Notes under the pieces: generated by a model
The model's database searches: none
Told to the model about the DNA's origin: nothing
The model's input: only the letters and a program-made list of their open reading frames with translations
From: Mesaphorura yosii
Lineage: Eukaryota > Arthropoda > Collembola > Poduromorpha > Tullbergiidae
Assembly (NCBI GenBank): GCA_009869945.1
Contig: WIXG01000055.1
Span: forward strand, 62,001 to 126,000
Length of the DNA: 64,000 nt
Direction: 5' to 3'
Shown here: piece by piece, positions 21,094-35,400 of the stretch
How positions within the stretch are numbered: the first letter of the stretch is position 1
Layout: every line of letters starts with the position of its first letter
Translations under genes and position numbers: made by a program

Positions 21094-21694
21094 ATGATTT
21101 CCAGATGGTAAGTGACTTGCTGCACTGCAAAGCTCCGCCGTGTGTCGATTAATTGGTGACCCGAATCCTTCCACATTTAGTGCATTGACCGTCAGCCTTC
21201 TCGTGCTCTTCTGCCAAATACTGCTGATATCCGCGGATTACCAAGTCGACAGCGATGAAGCGGTTCCAGTTGACGAGGATGGGAAAATTACTTGTGACGA
21301 GAATGACCCAATTTGTGGTGAGCCAACAAGCTTAAAATATCGTCTTATTACTCGTTTCGTTTCGTTGAATATTAATGAATTGTGGTCGTATTCTATTGTA
21401 GAGAAGTACCAGGCCCTGGAGAACTACAACGACCACGGCGACGCAATTTTCAATGTAAAAAAGTAAAACGAAATCATTGACGGAATGCATGTTGCAGTGT
21501 CAAGCGTAGTCAATTAATGTCAATTTATTTGATTATAATGATTGTGATTGCAGAGGCAGCAGACACGGCAGACACGGCTCAAGTGCAACAATGCCGTGAA
21601 CAAGTACTACTGCGAAACTATCCAAAAGAAAAAGTGCTACACGGACGGACACTGCGGGGACCTCGTACAGGACGAGTCCCGAAACCACCATTAA
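21094..21694 (+). CDS. Small secreted six-cysteine protein, family unknown
   Basis: Four exons, 21094-21107, 21181-21317, 21402-21454 and 21554-21694, encode 114 residues. The ATG sits in a 14-bp coding exon (ATG ATT TCC AGA TG) that donates across a GTAAGT site into the signal peptide; without it the frame has no ATG. Residues 1-23 are the leader (MISRCALTVSLLVLFCQILLISA). The mature part is acidic at first (DSDEAVPVDEDGK) and has six Cys: ITC and PIC, then KC, YC, KKKC and GHC in the last exon. All exon phases agree and a poly(A) signal follows at 21905-21910. Length and Cys content suit a secreted peptide, toxin-like peptide or small growth factor, but I recognise none. Confidence 0.65.
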
Positions 21695-22670
21695 CTAAAG
21701 ATTAACCAACCAACTTGAAATCACTTTTGACGCCCACGATTGTAGAAAAACGCATTTGTAATTTTCCTTTATTAATTTCGATGTTTAGATCAGTTATTCA
21801 TAATTAGCTTAGTCATAGTCATAGTTAGAAGTTGCATTACAGCAGTTGTTCACGGTGATACTTCAATCACGCACGCTGGAGTAACAACTCAATGAAAAAG
21901 CAACAATAAAGATGTTAATTATTACTGCATGATTGATATTTTAGATTTCAAACCAGAACACTGTCCGAGTGCTACAAACACGCCACACCATGCATAATTC
22001 ACGCAATTAATTAGCATTATCAAGTTGTATACTTTTGCAGCTGCTACTGCTGCAGAAAACCAGCACGGTGCGGTTTGGGGCAGGTAAGTTTGATAAGATA
22101 ACTGGTTAATGCTTGAGAATGGTCTGAACACGAAAATGGGCTAAGAATTAAAAACGTCGATTCCTTAGTTTGGGAGCCAGTAAATTACTACAAGCTTTTT
22201 GGTTTTTAGCACACTTAGTATTAACATTTGCTGGGTAAGTCTTGACTTTGAGATTCCTAATTGTATTAGTGATCAGGTTAGACACGCATTAATTTCAGTG
22301 AATTCAGCAGTCAATTCAATTCCCGTGACGTGATGGTATTTTTGTATTAATATTAGAAAAGAGTGTTAGAAACTATAAATTAGCCATGCAAAGATCCTAT
22401 CGCTAGAATTACGTTACGAATCACGTTAGAATTACTGCATGAATCAATGTTCATTGCCCTAATCGTAATCTCAAGATTCAAGATTCATCTTTGCTGCACT
22501 CTCGCCTAGAGTACTTGAGTATTTGTGGTTGATTGAGTCAATGAGTTTCCTCCTCCCTAAAATTAATGAGCGAATTCCTTACTAAAGAGACCCTCCTTGA
22601 GTACTTTGAGACAATAACTGCTTAGCTAGTGCTTAGACTTATACTGATTGGTCTGGGTGACCAACTCTGA
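21695..22670. other. 3' UTRs of convergent genes
   Basis: Lies between the six-cysteine gene (+), with its poly(A) signal at 21905-21910, and the stop codon of sif (-). AT-rich, with no supported coding sequence. The sif 3' UTR presumably occupies its right part; no single poly(A) site stands out. Confidence 0.5.
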
Positions 22671-23441
22671 TTACTTCTTCCCTCCTTTCTTTAAAGGTAA
22701 GGTACTCGACGAAGACGAAGGACCTGCTTTCGGCTGCGCCTGCGCCGACTCCGACTGCGTCGATGACAGCGACTGCGAGTCGGCCTTCCGTGGAAGCGTC
22801 GTGGATGTGAACGGCTGCTCCTCCCGCGGCTTCCACACCGGCGAACCTGCAACAAATAATAAAGTTACAAGTTATCCGCCTATTTAAATCCTTCTGACTC
22901 CACAGGGAGCCGTGCTTGGCTGTCGACTTACTTGGTTCGGGTGGCGGTGGTGCCGACGAGAGTTTTCCCGGAGTGGATGACGCCTGAATGAGTTTGGCGG
23001 CCGATCCCGTCGAACCTGCCGATAAAGTAGATGCGGTGCTCAGAGTCAGGTGGTTGGGAGTCGCACCCAGCATGCCCTTCTTCTTTTGAGCTGGAATTCA
23101 CCCAAACCCAAAACCGTTTATTCGATCGTGCTGTAAGCATTCCTAAGGACCTAAGGGATTTTGCTTACCGGAGGGCAGCGTCGTCGATGCGCCAGCGCCC
23201 ATGCCACCTTTGCCTTCGCCGGGGCCCGACGGAAGTGCCAGCGCCTTGCACGTGCCACCTTGCTCGCCATCCGAGTCCGTCTCTCGGCTCCGAGAAGCAT
23301 CACCAGTCAGGAGCGACTTGGCCTTTGTGCGGAATCCCGCCGACGAACTGTCGGAACTTTCCTGGGACTTGAGACGGGCCGAGCCCATCTCCAGGTTCCC
23401 TGCTGAATGCCTCTGCGGTGGTTTCGGTGGTCTCTTGCGGC
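22671..23441 (-). CDS. sif: sif exons 26-28: C-terminal tail
   Basis: Exons 23441-23169, 23090-22932 and 22846-22671. The tail is disordered, Ser/Pro-rich and conserved only in short islands: [18 protein letters not shown] (fly SIF has a KPKKKSGSQRHSAGN version) and [10 protein letters not shown] near the end. It closes with a basic KKGGKK before TAA. No globular domain is seen. Confidence 0.9.
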
Positions 23442-26400
23442 CTGCACGTGTGAGAAGTTGAGTTACACGATGAAAGGAGGCAATCAGCGTCAAGTCAGTC
23501 AAACACAAAACGAAACCAAAACTTTCCAAATTCTTTCAGTTGAATTCGCTCAAAAGAAACCAACTTTTCTCTTTTGTTTTCGTGCGAGGTGCAAAACGAC
23601 TAAAAGCCAGCATTTTACAAGTCCGGCTGAATGGAGGAGTTTCCGCTGCAGACGCAGACGTTACGGTTAACGAAAGCTCGTTTATTTTTACGTACGACAA
23701 AAAAAAAGAGAAGAACGATTTTTCCTGACCACTGCAAATTCTCTTTATGCCTGAACTTTTCTAAAAGCTGCTATGCCTCGTGTCCAGTCCGATGAAAAGT
23801 CAATTAATTCACCTAAAGTCTGCGCCTGGGCCTTGTGAGTGGAGGAGACGGAGACGTCGGAGCCTTCTGGCGTGGCGTAGTGCGAGAGTTGTCCACTGCC
23901 GCCGCTCATGGCGGCGTCGCCGATGCGAGGCGGTAAGCTCATGTTCCGAACACTTTCCCGAATGATCTGACGAATGTTCTTCAGGAAGGCGTTACGGAAC
24001 TCCGCCGTGGAGTTTGAGAGGAGGTAAACCTTCTCTGACCTCCGCTGCGCCGAGTTCCGCAGATGCACCAGCTCCCACGAGTAATTCTGCCCGTTCGTGT
24101 CCGCCGCGTCGGGGTTCTTCGGGTCTCCAATCTGGCGGACTTGCACCTCCGAGACGGGAATCAGCACCTGGTAACGAATTATCTCCACCTCCGACTTGTC
24201 CACCGACTTTGACGCATTCCCCTGATCAAAATCAGAAATAAAGTAAGAATACGAAAGAATGTCATGCTTTCTGGGTCGTACCATGAGTTTCTTTTTGTGG
24301 CGGAGGCGCTCTTTACACAAAAAGACGACTGCCGACTTGAAGACGAAGCACATTGCGTGCAGTTCGAGGCCCTTTTTGATTTTTCCAAGGAAGTCTGCGA
24401 TATTGAGCCACTCGACGCCGCCGTAGTGGAGGAGGTCGCCGGGGCTGAGGTCAATCTGCGTCTTGCACAGCTTCTGGTGCTGTCTGAAGAGGTGCTCGAA
24501 GATGGCTCCGTACTCCTCGTGGATTCGCTGCATCTCGTTGATGTGCTCCGCCACCCGCTCCATGCACTGCAGGGACTCTGAGGGCCAGAAAGGAACAACT
24601 TACTATTTATGCGATGAACAACAACGTGAGGGTCATGCAGCAAGGAGGTTCGAAGGGTACTCACCGACGAGGCTTCTGTACTCGTCCGTGTTGGTCTCAC
24701 AGAGGTTTCTGAGTTGCTGGAGGAGGAGCGGGTACTTCAGGATCCGCTGGATGGGCTTGATCAAGTAAGACTCGAGCGTGTGCGAGTGCTGCATTCGCGG
24801 GTTCCGTGCCGCGAGGAACTGCTGCAGTGCCTGGTTGCCCTCCACCGGGTGCAGCAGCTTCTGAGCCTTCGAATGAGACGCGCAGAACGACGAGTACAGC
24901 TTGAAGTGATCAGCAAACTGAAGAAACGCAGCCGCAATGTTCGCCAAAATGTTCTGCGAGGGAAATGAAGATATACGAATTGAAAAAGCATCCAATTTGA
25001 CAAACTCGCATCGAATCCCACAAATTGGAGTTTATGCTCGAATTCACAGTTTTAAGCTTGGCATGAAAAGTGAAGACATTTGCGATTGAAATTACAAAAC
25101 TGTCGACACAAAGCCCAGAAATGATAAGAAAGAGGCTTGTAAAAGTTTTAATACAAAGTACGAAGCGATCAATTTTGAAAGATTGGAATTTGGAATTGTG
25201 TCTTGGAAGGAGAATGCGGGCAAAACGGAGGCTGGGATGGCGGGTCGGAGTCAGAAGAGCGGAGAGAAGATTTATGCCCGTCATAAATATCAGAATTCGG
25301 ATGCACTGTGCAGGCAGAGCATTACGTAAACGTGCACTTACACGAAATGTGGCACGTGAGAGAAAATGAAAACGAGTGCGAGGACGAGGATGAAGAGAAG
25401 AGGAGCCCGTCTCTTCCATTCTCCGAGTTATAATATAACAATACATTACAATGTCAACTAGACAAGAGCAAGACAGAAAGAACGAAACGGAAGAAAGCAC
25501 GCAAGTTGGACTTGTGATTCTGCTCTTCAGCCACTCTTCTTTCTTCCATCCAGTTTCGACTTACTTTGAACTCGGATGGATGCGTTATCGATTCCAGCGG
25601 TGTAGGAGTGTCGGTTTCCAAAGCAGACTCAAGACTTCGCAGAAATCTCCTCTGCACGGTGACCATCTCCCGAATGTTGCCAAATATCGCCATCATTTCG
25701 GCGGCAGATAGGAAGTTCTCGTTCCGCAGTGGTTCCAAGTATTGTTCCAGCAGACCAGTCAAGTGCTGCACAATTAGAGTTTCCAAAATTAGGACAAGGA
25801 AGCAAGGAGACTTAGGAGACATTTCGAACGAGTACCTTGACGTAAGCTCGCTCGGTGGACACGAGCTCCATGACGACTCTCTTCATCGTCTGAATGTCCC
25901 GCGAGCTGCTTGCGCTGTACGCGTGCGTGGGCGAGCTCGCGCCGCTGATGACCGGCGACGACTCGACCCCGACTCCGCCGCTGCTCTGCTGCCGGCTCAG
26001 CCGTGCCGCCCGCTCTTTCGTCCGGCAAAACCCTGTCACCTGCTCAGCAGTCTGAAATTACAAAAGGACTTTGTGCACTGATGCCGCTACCGATTGTCAG
26101 TGACAAATTATGGCAAATGGATTTGTGTATCGAGCCTCTTCCTATTTTCGCTCAATCAATCAATGACAGAGTTCGACAGAGAAAAGTTCCTCAGGCTTCG
26201 AGTGTAGGTTCGGCTCGTCCGAATAAAGACAGCAAAATTCAAAATGCACGTACCTTGAGAAGAGTTTCAATTTCGGTCGAATCAGCACGTGAAGTTCTGC
26301 CGCCGGGTGTGCTCGTCGTCTCTCCGCCAGATGCGTGACCGACGTCTTCCGTGTCAGATGGACTCAAGTCTTTATCTGCAAAGTAAACACATGACACTTT

Positions 26401-29400
26401 ATCAGAGCTGAAGGGCATGGCAATAAAGACGAGACGAGGCGTTATCGGGACTTGTTTCCTTTTATTTCTCGCCGAATAAATTCAGTCCATAAAGACAGCC
26501 TCGTGCGGACATCAAACAAGCCAAAATGCACACGCAGGCACATCGGCACTGGAAAAAGTGACCAGCAGCCGCAGCCGCGATCAAGAGCGAAATCCGGCGA
26601 GATGAAAGAAAGGATTCGATCGAGTTCATCCAAGCGTAAGTTTTCATCATTCCAACTCCAACAGTCACTAACTTCCAGCTATTGTGCTCAACTCAGCGTC
26701 TTCGTGAAACGAAGAAGGTAATTTCGGAAAATAAGCACTCCAAACTGGAGAACTTTCCTCAAGTTGAGTTTCTGCAAGAGCTTCTTCTTCTGATTATTAT
26801 AAATAACCACATCAAAAGAAAATAAAACCTTTCGTTTTCGCAATTTAAGTTTAAGACGCGTGCTTCTTTCTAAATCCGCGTGGATGAGAACGAATTTGCT
26901 ATTTGCTACTTGTCAAACGGATATTTCACCTCGTGTGTCTTTCAATTTCTATTTCGATTGTGCTCTTCTTGCGCAAGAACCTCTTTATGTACAAAAGGAC
27001 CGATAAGAATTGGGTGCAAACAAGCTGAGAGGGAATTGGAAACTTTGGCGCATTAATTTTGAAGATCTTTTACGCGCTGCGGCGGCTACGCACTCAACAG
27101 AAAAGAGAAGGCCACTTACTTCTTTCATGCGGAGCGGGGACGATGAGGTGGGAGAGGACATCATCAGTCAGGACGAGCGGGTCGGCCGGAGGCGGCGGAC
27201 ACACGAGTTGAGCAATTGCGGCGTCTGAAGCCCACAAACAAAAGTCAAGCTTGAGCAATTTCAATCCACCGCACCGGTCAACTTAATGTTTAATCTTTTT
27301 AGTTTTCTTACCTGCGGCTGCAAAGGCGGCAGAGACAACGGTGGGAGGTTCTGTCCTGGCGGATCTGAGCATGAGGCAGAGAGAGAGTTCTTCCTGGAGC
27401 ACCGACTCGATGTACATCATGTCCAGGTCCGAGACGATCGCCCCGTTGATGACCAGAATCTCATCTCCTTTGATGATGCCTGCAGAAGACGGAACGAAGG
27501 AGCGTCAAGCGTTGAAGCGTCATTATGAGCAGTTCTTCCTTTCAGCAGAGCAAACAACTCGACAAGTGCAAACACTCGAGAAGAATCCGAACCCAAACTA
27601 ATTTTCTTAGTCATGCAAACTCTGTCGAGGTATTTCCGCGTTTATTTTGCTCTCTGCCTCGCCAGAGAATGGAAGATTATTCCCTAAATGAATTCCTCTC
27701 AACGCAACGGGCACCCGACAGTCTTTCGACAGGATGCAAAGACCCATTCGATCATTTCGTGCTACGCGATAAAGTCGCAAAGTCCCGCACAAATAAAAAA
27801 AAGTTTCCATTTGTGAATGCTCAATTTAAGTTCTCCACTGGAGCTCAGCGGAAAACAAAAAGAGCTGGAAATATGTAAGCGCGTTTACTGAAGGATGAAT
27901 TCAACCCGCACTCTCACGTCGGAAGAAAGTAGAAAGTTTGGATAAAGAATAAAAAATTGCGTTCAGACTTTTGTTTCTTTGCCTGGCTGCCTGCTTGCTG
28001 CACTGTCTGATTTCATTTGGGGCTCACCGTTATTCATGGCCACGCTCCTCTCCTCCACACGACTCACGTAGCAGCAGAGCTCGTCCTGCCGGTCCGAGTT
28101 CTCCACCAACTCAGCCTCCACGCTGAAGCCCCACATTTGGTCCAGGGAACCACGGCCCAACTCGACCTGATACAAAAGCTTGGCACGCACCTCGACCACT
28201 TCGTGTGTCACCAACTAAAAGTGGACAAGGAACGCTCATCAGAGGGAAAAGAAGGCTTAATTGATATTGCAACTGGGCTCAACTGCCCGGGAATCCATAC
28301 AAAGGAAATGTCGCGTGTCTAACGCAGAGCAAACATGCGATATGCGATTGACCCACGCACAAGTAGCCCTCATGATTATTGCGGGAAATTCAATCAGGAG
28401 CTTGATTCGTTGAATGAGCTCAAGTGTATTAAAGTGTTATACTTACGTAGGTGTCCACCAGATCACTTCGGTGCGGGACAAAGTAGTTTGTGTCGGGAAG
28501 ATCGTGGCGCTTTTTGACACGCACAAAGTGTTCCATCGGGGCCAAATTCTTTCTGGCACAGGCAGTCACGAGGAATTCCTCGACCGACATGGCGTCCTTC
28601 AGCGGGACACTCACAGTCTGGAAACAAGGTACAACACAATTCGCATTTGCATCTACGTATGGCGCATTAGGGGCATGCGATTGCTGATTGACTGATTGTT
28701 TCCGTACTTGGTTTTCTGGAAGCGATACTTTGGCACTTCTTTCTGGTTCCCGTTCCATGGAGGAGTGCAGCGACCTCCGCGACGACGCCGAGTTTGAGCG
28801 AGACAGCAGCGGCGCACGGCGCTTCGTCGCCCCGCGGCCCGCCAACAGATTGCTGAGGAGTGACGGGCTCCGGGCGCACACAAACGCGTGGAACGACGAG
28901 ACGGTGAAGACGCCCAGTCGATTCAGAATGTTCTTCGTGGTGCGAGACACGTGCGACAACAAACTCTGCAAGAACGTAAAAAGACAAGGAAATTAAGCAC
29001 GGCATTCATTACCCGTTTTGGCATTTTGCACGTATCGCATTGTTTGACGGAAATACAATCTAAATTGGATGCTGAGCCTCGGTTGTCATCAAAGAGAAGA
29101 TAAAAAGAGATTCGACCAGGCGAATGCAAATTCTTTTACTCATAAAACTGGCTCTGCATGCACAACAACAATGAAACGGCACGAACTTTATGAAAATTGT
29201 GTACGAGCAACAAAAGTGGTGTTGGCGGAGAATGAAAATGAGAAGTGGGCTCTCCAGAGAAATGATTCGCGTAATTCCGCGTATGCTTTCTCCATTCATG
29301 TCATCGAATAGATGATGGCCATGCAAATTTTATGTGTCTTCCGAGTCGTTATATTTTACACAGCCAAGTCGGCCGCCAGAATGATGCTGGGCGTGTGTGA

Positions 29401-32400
29401 TGGGCCTCTGAACCCAATTTTGAAAAAACACGCATCCATTTTCCTTTTTGCATATGGCTGCCTGGATTGTTGGCCTACCTTTGGGTTGGGAAGTTCGCCA
29501 CCCTGGAGCGAGGCCATGTAGCACCGGAGTCGAAATTGCTCGCAGTGAAGTCTTTCGATGTTTTCTTCCCAGTTCGAGATTTGCTGCGCCAACTGCTGGC
29601 GAGTGTCCGGGTCAGCCACGACGGACCGCTGCAACTCGCCCATGTGACGAAGCTTTCCGTCCTGCAAACCAAAGCAGAAACCGCATTTCGTAAGAAAAGG
29701 GAAACGAAAGAAACTGCGGAAGCGGATTGTAAGCTGCAACTTCTTTGCATTGCATTGTACTCATTTCGATTCGGTTGCAAGAAATTGAAAGGAGAGGCGA
29801 CGGGCGTGGATAATAAATGAGCACAGTGAAAAGCGGAGCATAATTTATCATCCTTTCAATCTCGAAATACACAGACAATAATAATGCGGAGTAATAATAA
29901 TTTCACTGGCTCCAAAAATCACTGAACACATTCAACGTATGTTGGCCTGCTACATACTGCTACTCAGCACACGAATAATGAAAATGGTTTCCTGATAAAT
30001 TAGCCGTCCTGCTCGGCCATTAACAGAATTTATAAAAATACGAAGCACGGTTCGCAGTTGCAAGAAATTCTCGTGTATTCAGTTTCTGAAGAAATTTACG
30101 TTACACGCGTGCAGAAACAAATTTCTTAAAGCAGGAGTCGAGGCAGGCATTGACATTAACATTTCTGGCGTTATCGCTATGGCTTGACTCACCGACTCGA
30201 TGGCTTTGTCCAGTCGAATGATTTCTTCTTGGAGGAGGTGCAGCGTGCCCGTCTTTCCGCGGTGGCGGGCGAACGCGGCGGCGCATGCCCAGTGGATGCT
30301 GTGGACCCAGCTCTCGAGCTCCACCTGACACGGGGCCTGGAAGAGGTAGGCGTCTCCGAAGGCCGTGCTCAGGCAGAAGATGTAATCGCGCTTCGGGTGC
30401 TCGGGGATCGGCTGCATGATAGCACCATCTACGATTATCAGGTGTTTGGGGGCCGCCTCGACGGACCGCGACTCCCGGGCGTCGCAGGGGTAGAAGAGGA
30501 GCGTCGTCCCCTTCAGACAGACCCAGTAGCCCTTCCAGCCACGCCGACGAGCCAGCTCCACCTGATGACGCTTCCGAAGCAGCCACTTCTTCACGCTCAG
30601 GAAACTAAACAAGTGCAGCAAATGCATATGTCGAGACAATCAAAATTAATTACTCGTTCTCCGTCTATTTACAAAGAGCAACAACAACTTCAATTTTAAT
30701 TCCCATCTTCGCGAGATCGAGACGAAGTTTTCAATTAAACAGCCAACTGTTATTTCACAAAAGTCTGTCTTGCTCGAGACAACTGCTATTTCACATTTCA
30801 AAACAGTCGTTTCTAATTTTATGCAGTGTAGAGTCATTTATAATGCATTATGACGAGAGTGCGTGAAGGAAGCTGGAGAGAGGCGAGTAAACAGCCTGAG
30901 AGCGAGACGAGGAGACATCAATCTTGTGCTGCTGCGCCAAATACGAAAGGAAAGGAAAGCGAGCCTGTGAATTGTGTGAATTTGCCAACACACACTGCTT
31001 CTTCTTCTCCTGGAAGATGTTGGATATTCCGTGTTGTGGTTGGATATTGATTTAAAATGAGATACAAAGTGCAGGAACCAATTTTCGTGGTTGGGAACGC
31101 GAACGCGTACCCGAGAAGAGTGATTTTTAATAACTTAATATTGTGAAACACTTTCGCTCTGCAGACAGCATGCAAAATGCAAAATGTTTCGTGCATTTGT
31201 TCGTGCCTCGGCTCAAGTCCCATCGCATTGTTTTTCTTTCGGAATATCGAATGAGTGGTGGGCACACAAATCGAATTCTACTCTTCATTTATCCCTCCTA
31301 AGCTCCCACGTGTCTGGAGTCTGGAGCAGCAAGAACAGGAACCTAATGGATTTAGGAAAGCGCTGCGAGCTGTGAGCAGAGCGGACGGACGGGCGATAGC
31401 GGAAATTGATTCTTAAGTTTCCCATCCCGTCTCCTTACTAAGCCTTCATCTTCCATCGCCGTGCACCGCACCACACTGCAAGGCAAGTCAGCTCTCGTTT
31501 TAAGTGAACTGCTCCGGCTGTGTGCCGAACCATTCTACTTTTCTCCTTCTCTAAGCTTCTTTTAACCCACAACCCTCTCGTAGAACGTAGAAATCAATAC
31601 CATTAGAATAAATTAATAAATTACGGAAGCAGCGCACTCGACCAACATTGAACTGGGCATTGGCATCCTCAATTAGTGCAAAGAAATAATTCAGCATTGA
31701 GCTCGTATAAATGACACGAACAGCCATTAACATGGATTTTCTTGTCAGTCAGGCCTCTAGTGGAAGAAGAAAGCAGGTGGAGCTACGAGAACTGTAATTA
31801 CAACGAAGTGAAAATCCTGTAATTAATGAGGAAATATCATTCAAATGTGTACATTCTAAATATTGACTTTGAAATGGAAGAATTGGCTCATGCTCGAATA
31901 AATCAAACGGACCACAGTGCAGCCTTAATATTCTTCAATGCCATTTTCTATGTATATCTTCAGGTTCTTCCCGGGAGAAGCTGGAGCCTCCGCTTGATGG
32001 GAAAGCAGCACAAAATGAGCTCCTTCTAAATTCTAATGAATACTTCAGACCTCAAGCCTCATTCTCGCAAGAAGACTGGAAGAAGGAACATGGTCTATCT
32101 TCCATAAATGAAATGACCGTGCAATGTGCAATCTAAAATTGATGGGCAGCATTCCGGGTAATTTCAAATGAGGTTTTTCGAGCGAACACGCGAAAGCTTT
32201 CAATATTGTAGGAGCTGCGCACTTGCGCGATGCTCGACACGATTTAGTCACCGAATTTTAATCCTGGAAAGTAGAAAGTTTCACCTTTCCGTTACTGAAA
32301 AGAGTTGAGTTTCTAATTGGAGGCGACGAGAAGGGAAATCTTCTCTTGTCTTTTCTTCTGCTCTCACGAAGTGAATGTTCGGAACAACTTTATCTCAAAT

Positions 32401-35400
32401 TCGATATGTAAATTCGAGTGAATGCGTGAGACACGAAAAGTTTTGGTGTCGAATTATTGCCAGCCAGTGAATTAGATAATGGCCTAATAGCAAGTTATGA
32501 CTGACAAGCCCAACTGAAATACTGAATGCGTGGCACTGGGATCAGATAAACTTTAGTTTTGGACTTCTCTCGCCATTTCCACTTTTCAGTCCATTCAAGA
32601 ACATAACTTTAAGACGACGTCCGTCCGTCGACGATCTTCTTCCACTTCACAAGATTTTATGCACGTACGACGTGCATTCAACTTTTATCCTTCTCCGAGA
32701 CACTTCTTCTTTCTGCGTCTCAATCTACTTGCAAACTTGGAAAGTGAAATCAAACTCAGGAAATTCTACCTGACTGCTCGACTGGTGACATGCGATATCT
32801 CGTCGTTATCTCGTCTCCACTTGTGCCAGTGATAAGAGCGTGAAATATCAAGAGAAATCCTCGAAACTCGTTCAATACTTGTAAGACGAGAAGTTCAAGT
32901 TTAACTTCAGAATCTTGAACAAGTATCTAGTACAAATGGAAGACAAGAATTGAAGGAATGAAGCCCACAAAGTAAAAATGTTCGAGAAGCGAAGTCCTAA
33001 TAGTAATAATGATGCTGGAGAAACTTTAACTGGTTCTCCAGTCCAGCATTATGCTGAATGATTATCGAAAGCCATCGCCATCACGCATGAATGTCTTAAC
33101 TCATAAAATCGATGCATGCAGCCGCATGGACACGAAAGAATGAAAGCGTGATGGAATACAGCCAAATTCGTCCTCACATCACAAAACTCTGGCACTTTTT
33201 TCCAGTCTTGTCAACATGGGCATTCGAAAGCGAAGGAAACGACGAGAAGAAAGCCCGAATTGAAGGCTTTGCAGTGGATGCTGGCTGAAGCTCAAGTGGA
33301 TGCTGGAGAAAGAGAAGAAAGTGTCATATATTTTAAGCTTTTCCATTTACCTCCGCACCTCCGACTTGACTCGTGAACCTTTTCACTTTAGCATCTGGTG
33401 ATGCTGATGCCGATATCTGAGCAACATTTCCTGTTACATTGCAACCACGCCATTTGCCATTTACCATTGTTGCACACTCACAAGCCAGGCCAGACCAGCC
33501 ATTTCTCTCTTCTCAGCACAGCACAGCCACAGCTCGTGGGCCGCTTGAGCTTCCGTTTCCTGTAATTTCGACCGGTTCTGAACGTGCAGCTTTCCGCCGT
33601 GCCGTACTCGCATTGAATGCACATGACTTTTACGCACCAAGTTCATTAGAATCTCAAAAATATGCGGCCTGAAATCTTGCTCAACTCTTTCCTGGCAGCT
33701 TGAGTTTCTTTCTTTCAGTTGCTCGAGTGGAGAAGAGCAAATAGAAGAATAAATTGCAGTGCACGCGCGTAGGATCAATTGAAATTCAGCACAGGTCTCA
33801 CTTTAGTTAAAGCATTTATTTAAAGACGGCCGGCCAGCTTTTGTTATCGGGAAAGACTTTCCACGACACGACAATTTGGGCATTTGGGCAGTGCAGTGCG
33901 TCCAGCATCGAGTCAAGTGACAAGTCATGGCATCCCCTCGTGGCTTCCGCGGTGAACGCACGCGTACGATTTATTGCTGCATGATTTATCCGTGGAGATG
34001 GTAATATGAATACACTCTCTCGCCTCGGGAAACTCAGGATGATTCCATGTACAATTTACACAACGAATCAAAAGTAAACACGACACGACACGACAAAACT
34101 GTATTTGGTGTGGCCCTTTGAAGTTGTCTGTATTGCATTGCGCGTGCATTTCCTACTTTCAAAGCGAAAACCCTCTCGGACGAGGTTCCGATGCGAGCGA
34201 GCACAAAATCCCAGGTGACGAGACTGGACTGAAGTCATCCATCCATTATTTCGCACAGGGCAAGGAGAGTGGAAGAAGAAGAGTGGACCCCGCAAGAAGA
34301 ATTAATTATTGCTGATGAATGGAGCCATAATCAGAAGACACATGAGCATTCCAGCTCAGGGAACAGAAAAGAGTTGGAAGAAGTTGGGTTACGCTCGAAG
34401 CAGTTGAAGCTGCTCAGAGTTTCAATGCATTGCAATACAGGATGAGAGGACGAGTTAATCCGGTTTATTGATTACTGCCAAATGCAAGGCGAAAGGCAAA
34501 GGCGGAACGACGGTGCTCGTTCCTTTGCTGTTTGCTCCGAGCGAGCTGAAAAGTGGAAATTCTCTCGCTGGCTAAATTAAAGCCATGAACCGTTCATTGC
34601 ATTGTGATGTGGCTCTGCGCTGCACCGTGTTGGATTAATGAGTATTCATGACATGTTTAATCAGGTGTCAATGCACGGCGACACGTGTCACGACACCCTC
34701 GAAGCACGGTGGGCGAAGTCTGTCGGCGACAGCCCGACATTTGAGAGCACAGCGGAAAGCAGAGAAAGCAAGCGCGAAAAACGAAATGCAAAATGCAAAA
34801 TGAGGTGGTATGAATTTTTAGATGGACGTCAAGATAGTCGAGCAAAGCAGAGCAGGAAGTTGTGGCAGTTTTCTCTCCTGCCTTTCTCTCTCTCGAGTAC
34901 GTATAGCATACGTTGTGAATTACGTATGTTTTAACTTCAACAGGACAGCCACATCTCACATCGCACTGGAGTGAACAGCAAATGCTAATGCTAAAACTCG
35001 TACCATCAAGCCCCGGGCTAAACCTCGCTCATTTTATCCTTCGTGTCCCAGGTTTCCTTTCCTGTCTCCCGTTTTCATTCCGAGTGTGAAAACACTTCTG
35101 TTGAGTACTAAACTATGGAAAAGACAAAGGCTTGTGATTCCACACACATTGTGCATGTTTTAAAATGTATTACGCATTTGTAAGCTTGTAACTGGAATCA
35201 GGATGGTCCGTGAGCCAGATAAACTGGCATGGCAGTGAAGCATCATCCTGGCACTGGCACACTTTAGCTGTGGCAGCGTTGAAGTACAACACGACTTGAA
35301 CTCTTCCTGAACTTTCCACCTTTGTCGTGGACCCGGCCAAAAGCATCACAGCGTAGAGTTTGAATTTGCATCACAATTTTACTTATTTTACTACAAAAGT

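Noticed and set aside
23031-23461. Plus-strand frames opposite sif exons 26-27
   Set aside because: Shadows of the Ser/Pro-rich sif tail.
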